Positions 60,902 to 64,000 of a DNA stretch of 64,000 nucleotides are shown one piece after another. A model generated the notes under the pieces. It did no database searches and was not told the origin of the DNA. It saw nothing but the letters and a program-made list of their open reading frames with translations. The DNA lies in the NCBI GenBank assembly GCA_017507385.1, contig JAFWAX010000034.1, forward strand, positions 20,678-84,677, read 5' to 3'. Made by a program: the position numbers and the translations under genes. How positions within the stretch are numbered: the first letter of the stretch is position 1; every line of letters begins with the position of its first letter. The DNA is from Bacteroidaceae bacterium (GTDB lineage: Bacteria; Bacteroidota; Bacteroidia; Bacteroidales; Bacteroidaceae).

Positions 60902-60991
60902 CATATAGACATGTGGGTCTATCCACAAACTAGTAAAATAAACAAAAGAAAGATACGTGGGACTCTCATAGAAAATTGAGGGTCCTTTTTT
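60902..60991 (+). promoter_or_regulatory. Attenuator-like leader of the DUF3825 gene
   Basis: The leader can form ATAGAC/GTCTAT (60905-60910 with 60917-60922) or, exclusively, TGTGG/CCACA (60912-60916 with 60923-60927). Downstream, GGGACTCTCA (60959-60968) pairs with TTGAGGGTCC (60976-60985), followed by six T residues, a terminator lying before the gene. CCAC at 60923-60926 could also pair with GTGG at 60957-60960 next to the terminator stem. This looks like conditional termination; no known riboswitch class is recognised. Confidence 0.5.
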
Positions 60992-61014
60992 ATTAACATA
61001 AATTATTTACAACT

Positions 61015-61812
61015 ATGACAAAAAAAACTTTTGTTTCGGCACTCTTTACGTTTGCCTTCTTCCCGTCCTACGATAAGGCGGTTGAGTATTTGGCTGAGAA
61101 ACTGGCAGATCCAGAAGATTGGGATTTCTCAGATGCTAGCAAGAAAACTTATTCCATTCTAAAGAACTACCTAGAACATACTTTTAGGAAAGTACAGTCA
61201 GAAGGTAAGATTTCTTACACAACTAAGAATGACCATGCCTGTTTCAACACTGGATTGGTAACAAAAAACCTTGAACCGATATATGCACTCTTTGAGGCAT
61301 ATAAAAAGCCAAAGGCAGGAAAAAGTAATCCTCAGTTCTGTTTCAAAGCTTTTGTGAAAGAAAGTGACATACAGTTCTTGAAGATCTTTCCAGACAACCA
61401 CCCTGAGATTGCAGACTTCTTCCAAAAGCCAGAGGATTTGATTTTCAATCCTAGTTGCAAGTTAATTCCCCAGATAGACCATATCATAGGCGATAACCTT
61501 GCACGTTTTCCTGTTCACATTCAAGCATTGGATGAGAACGAAAGGCGTAGAAGACTGGAGGGAGCCATTGAGGAAGTGAAGAAAAGAGTTAAAACCAACT
61601 ATAAGCTGGCTGTTCCTCAATTCTATAACAACCATATTCAATTGCTCCTACCATTGAACCTCACTCCAGGTTCTCCCAATCCTGATCTGGCACTTGCTAT
61701 CTATAAGTTAAGTCCTGACACTTATACAGCCAGAACTTGCCTTACTCTCAAGATGGCATATAACAATGCCAGGCTGATTGTGAAACCACAAAGTGCATGG
61801 CTCAAACCGTAA
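61015..61812 (+). CDS. DUF3825 domain protein
   Basis: A 265-residue cytoplasmic protein that is almost entirely one DUF3825 domain: FAFFPSYDKAVEYLAEKLAD with PEDW at the start, YLEHTFRKVQSEGK, FNTGLVTKNLEPIYALFEA in the middle, HIIGDNLARFP, then NYKLAVPQFYNNHIQLLLPL and a late KMAYNNARLIVKPQSAWL. The domain's biochemical role is not established to my knowledge. It sits alone between an IS3 remnant and an intact-looking IS, behind an attenuator-like leader and before its own terminator, as expected for a mobile cargo gene. Confidence 0.85.
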   Translation: MTKKTFVSALFTFAFFPSYDKAVEYLAEKLADPEDWDFSDASKKTYSILKNYLEHTFRKVQSEGKISYTTKNDHACFNTGLVTKNLEPIYALFEAYKKPKAGKSNPQFCFKAFVKESDIQFLKIFPDNHPEIADFFQKPEDLIFNPSCKLIPQIDHIIGDNLARFPVHIQALDENERRRRLEGAIEEVKKRVKTNYKLAVPQFYNNHIQLLLPLNLTPGSPNPDLALAIYKLSPDTYTARTCLTLKMAYNNARLIVKPQSAWLKP

Positions 61813-61827
61813 AAACGGGAAAGTTTT

Positions 61828-61862
61828 CAGAAGCAGGCGAAATCGTCTACTTCTGTTTTTAT
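61828..61862 (+). terminator. Terminator of the DUF3825 gene
   Basis: CAGAAGCAG (61828-61836) pairs with CTACTTCTG (61847-61855) with one mismatch, followed by a T tract. Confidence 0.7.
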
Positions 61863-61915
61863 ATTATCATCATTTCGGGACAGCCGAAAAGAGGTGGGGG
61901 AAATAAAAAAAGTAG

Positions 61916-61923
61916 TATCTTTG
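61916..61923 (+). promoter_or_regulatory. IS promoter, -7 box
   Basis: TATCTTTG lies only 4 bp before the first ATG of the IS, implying a leaderless or nearly leaderless transcript if used. Confidence 0.45.
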
Positions 61924-61927
61924 TGTT

Positions 61928-62311
61928 ATGAATACAGATATACTACTCTCACTGGTAAACTTGATGCTACCAGCCGATATGCTTACAGCCTTTAATGTTG
62001 TAAAGGTTGAAAATGATTCTCAGCGTATAGCTATACATCTTGAAGAGAAGATCCCAGAATCTATAAGTTCTGTGGATTATTATGAGTCAAAAGGTTTTCT
62101 CGATGCTGTCACAATGCGCGACTTTCCAATTCGAGATAAGGCTGTTGATTTGATAGTGCGTCGTCGTAGATGGTTAGATAAACGCACTGGTAAGTGCATT
62201 GTTTTTCCGTACTCTGATTACAAGTCTGAAAGCACCCGCTACTCACGAGAGTTTGCGGCTTTTTTAAAAGAATTGTATGGAGACGATGGCTACGACCTGC
62301 CATTCGCTTGA
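61928..62311 (+). CDS. ISAon1-family transposase N-terminal protein
   Basis: A 127-residue protein whose second half (ESKGFLDAVTMRDFPIRDKA, then VDLIVRRRRW and RYSREFAAFLKELYG) is characteristic of the ISAon1 transposase N-terminal region, a likely DNA-end-binding module. It ends in DLPFA. The transposase domain follows in another frame. Confidence 0.85.
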   Translation: MNTDILLSLVNLMLPADMLTAFNVVKVENDSQRIAIHLEEKIPESISSVDYYESKGFLDAVTMRDFPIRDKAVDLIVRRRRWLDKRTGKCIVFPYSDYKSESTRYSREFAAFLKELYGDDGYDLPFA

Positions 62312-62360
62312 TAGATTTTATCATATAAACGGAGATACCTTCGAGCGATAATATAAAGAG

Positions 62361-63260
62361 GTGTTAAGTGGCTATCGTCAATGGAGTGAATTATCACACG
62401 CTGATGAGTGGCTCATCTTTCCCGAGAATATTGGTAAGCGGTTATGCATTGACGAGACATCAATGTCTAACGGCGAGCTTTACACTATTGTAACCAACCC
62501 AGAGCGCAATGCTGGCAAAGGCACATTAGTAGCGATTATCGAGGGCGTAGCATCGGAGAATATTATTAAGACTCTGCAACTTATCCCCGATGAGGTACGC
62601 GATATCGTTGAGGAGGTGACTATGGATTTGTCAAACAGTATGCATCTTATCGTGCGCAGGTGTTTTCGTAATGCTAAACGCACCATAGATCGTTTCCATG
62701 TTCAGAAATTAGCTTGCGAGGCACTACAGGAGATGCGCATTGCTCATCGCTGGGATGCAATACAGGCAGACAACGATGCTCGTGAAGAGGCTAAGATTTT
62801 AGATAAAGAGTATAAACCTGAAATCCTGGACAATGGCGATACTCGCAAACAATTGCTTGCTCGCAGTCGTCATCTATTGTTTAAGTCGCCTGATAAGTGG
62901 ACTCCCTTGCAGAAGAAAAGAGCTGGAATATTGTTTTTACTATATCCCGACATTAAAGAGGCTTACTCACTATCGCACTCTCTAAGAATGATATATAATA
63001 AGAATAGTCATAAGGATGCAGCACGACTATCCTTAGCACGATGGTACAACAAGGTAGATATTGCAGGATTCAAGAGTTTCAATATCATTGCTGCAACAAT
63101 CTATGAACACTATGAGGAGATACTAAACTTCTTCAATAATCGCTCTACGAATGCTTTTGCTGAGAGCTTCAATGCCAAGATTAAGCAATTTAGAGCTATG
63201 CTCAGAGGTATATCCGATGTGAAATTCTTCTTATTTAGATTAGCTAAACTTTATGCGTAA
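62361..63260 (+). pseudogene. ISAon1-family transposase, catalytic part, with an upstream nonsense codon
   Basis: The frame encodes a DDE transposase: WLIFPENIGKRLCIDETSMS near the start gives the first Asp region, KRTIDRFHVQKLACEAL the second, and NAFAESFNAKIKQFRAMLRG the third with the catalytic Glu. Upstream in the same frame, HINGDTFER is followed by TAA (62349-62351) and then YKEVLSGYRQW. The expected codon is CAA (Gln), so one base change created a stop. Restart at the GTG at 62361 would give 299 residues. Confidence 0.75.
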
Positions 63261-63520
63261 CCCCCACCTCTTTTCGGCTGACCCCTATTAACGGCTTCTC
63301 CATCATTCGAGAAAAGGGCTAACCCCAGTTTCGTTCTATCCGAAGTCCATGCTGCATTTTGGGTTAGTTTACTTAAAATGTTTTGAAATAACAACGTGAA
63401 CAGATTCTCATCCGTCCTTTCCTCCTCTGTTGGGATATTGTTCTTTTCTCTGACAATTTCCTTGAATGTTCTCTTACCAAGAACAATCCTGTAAATTTCA
63501 AGTTGACTTTCTGTTGCCAT
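63251..63520 (-). pseudogene. 5' fragment of an unknown gene cut by the IS
   Basis: About 77 native codons, beginning MATESQLEIYRIVLGKRTF, run to the IS edge at 63285; the last 12 codons before the stop are IS sequence. No continuation is seen on the far side of the IS (before 61877). The protein is hydrophilic (EERTDENLFTLLFQNILSKL). I do not recognise the family. Confidence 0.65.
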
Positions 63521-63803
63521 GTCTTTTTATTTTGGTAAGTGCTGCCTGAAACCAGCATGGATTCAGACAGCAAAAAGGAATAAAACGTTTACAGACTTTA
63601 CCCTTCAAGTTCACCGCCTGGAGTAGTTCCACCGCCGCCAGTGTTGTCGTCGGCACCGTTGGTAATGTCCTCTTCGGGAATCTCTGCACCTGTGCGCTCG
63701 TCAACTTTCTGCCAGCTGTGGTGACGGAATTGCCACAAATTTACGACAAAATAGGGAAACAACAAAGCAAACGACAAAAATCCAGGCGGTTAGGGAGGGA
63801 TAC
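63521..63803 (-). other. Interval with a short unassigned frame and a -7 box
   Basis: A minus-strand frame ends at 63601 with the sequence FRHHSWQKVDERTGAEIPEE, then a Gly/Thr-rich tail. It looks protein-like but has no ATG. A -7 box (TAAATTTG on the minus strand, 63736-63743) overlaps its upstream part, so its start is unclear or it is a fragment. Nothing else is supported here. Confidence 0.3.
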
Positions 63804-63839
63804 ACAAAAAAGACGCCCGAAGGGGTAACCTTCGGGCGC
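63804..63839 (-). terminator. gap terminator
   Basis: CGCCCGAAGG (63814-63823) and CCTTCGGGCG (63829-63838) form a 10-bp perfect stem with a 5-nt loop, followed by six T residues on the minus strand. Confidence 0.85.
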
Positions 63840-63864
63840 CATAATGTTATAACGGATTGTTGGA

Positions 63865-64000
<136 letters not shown>

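Larger units (their letters stand above)
61877..63285 (+). mobile_element. ISAon1-type insertion sequence (1409 bp)
   Basis: Terminal inverted repeats share CAGCCGAAAAGAGGTGGGGG (left 61881-61900; right complement 63261-63280), preceded by GGGA on the left and GGGGT on the right. The element encodes an ISAon1-type N-terminal protein and a DDE transposase of the ISL3-like group. I see no matching target duplication in the flanks. The transposase frame has an internal stop, so the element is probably inactive. Confidence 0.85.

Overview
The window looks like a chromosomal segment of a Bacteroidales bacterium, most likely Prevotellaceae-like. The evidence is: many promoters with the Bacteroidetes -7 box (TAnnTTTG, often with TTTG 19-20 bp upstream); no Shine-Dalgarno dependence; a GT3-type glycogen synthase beside an alpha-glucan phosphorylase; a complete succinate-to-propionate (methylmalonyl-CoA) route; secreted GH2 and GH43 glycosidases; DUF3078 and DUF5687 proteins; a BspA-like surface protein remnant; and an ISAon1-type insertion sequence. 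The taxon is inferred, not measured.

Layout. 0-9.3 kb: asnA (with an attenuator-like leader), ligA, the glycogen pair and a TPR protein. 9.5-15 kb: ftsK, lolA, and a DUF5687 membrane protein with its ABC ATPase. 15-20 kb: an operon for methylmalonyl-CoA epimerase and the four parts of a sodium-pumping decarboxylase. 20-26 kb: an AspT/YidE-type transporter, ettA and nadE. 26-32.5 kb: a GH43-GH2 operon and mltG. 32.6-36.3 kb: nitroreductase, DUF2520 protein, kdsC, maf, a DUF3298 lipoprotein and a 49-residue membrane protein. 36.4-43.3 kb: an ECF sigma operon, DUF4375 protein, smpB, a short metH and mazG. 43.4-47.2 kb: tRNA-Ser and tRNA-Glu, rng, a 29-residue basic protein and a DUF3078 protein. 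47.4-55.7 kb: mutB/mutA, a small unknown protein and a 1052-residue GH2 beta-galactosidase. 55.8-63.8 kb: an accessory hotspot. 63.8-64 kb: the end of gap.

The two methylmalonyl-CoA loci fit together. MutAB makes methylmalonyl-CoA from succinyl-CoA, the epimerase changes its configuration, and the biotin-dependent decarboxylase makes propionyl-CoA while pumping sodium. The glycosidases would feed sugar into this fermentation, and the glycogen pair would store it.

Two things stand out. First, at least seven intergenic spots carry arrays of units with an exact 23-bp period, nearly all starting with GT. Their sequences differ between loci, yet several fold into long perfect hairpins. They are not CRISPR and I do not recognise them as a described family. 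Second, the 55.8-63.8 kb hotspot holds a tightly overlapping three-gene cassette: two membrane proteins and one protein resembling EVE/restriction-associated readers. Around it lie IS remnants, a transposase-regulator chimera, a DUF3825 gene behind an attenuator-like leader, and a gene cut by an IS. The cassette is a candidate undescribed defence or stress module. NadE also appears to have lost its glutaminase nucleophile (Gly168 where Cys is expected).
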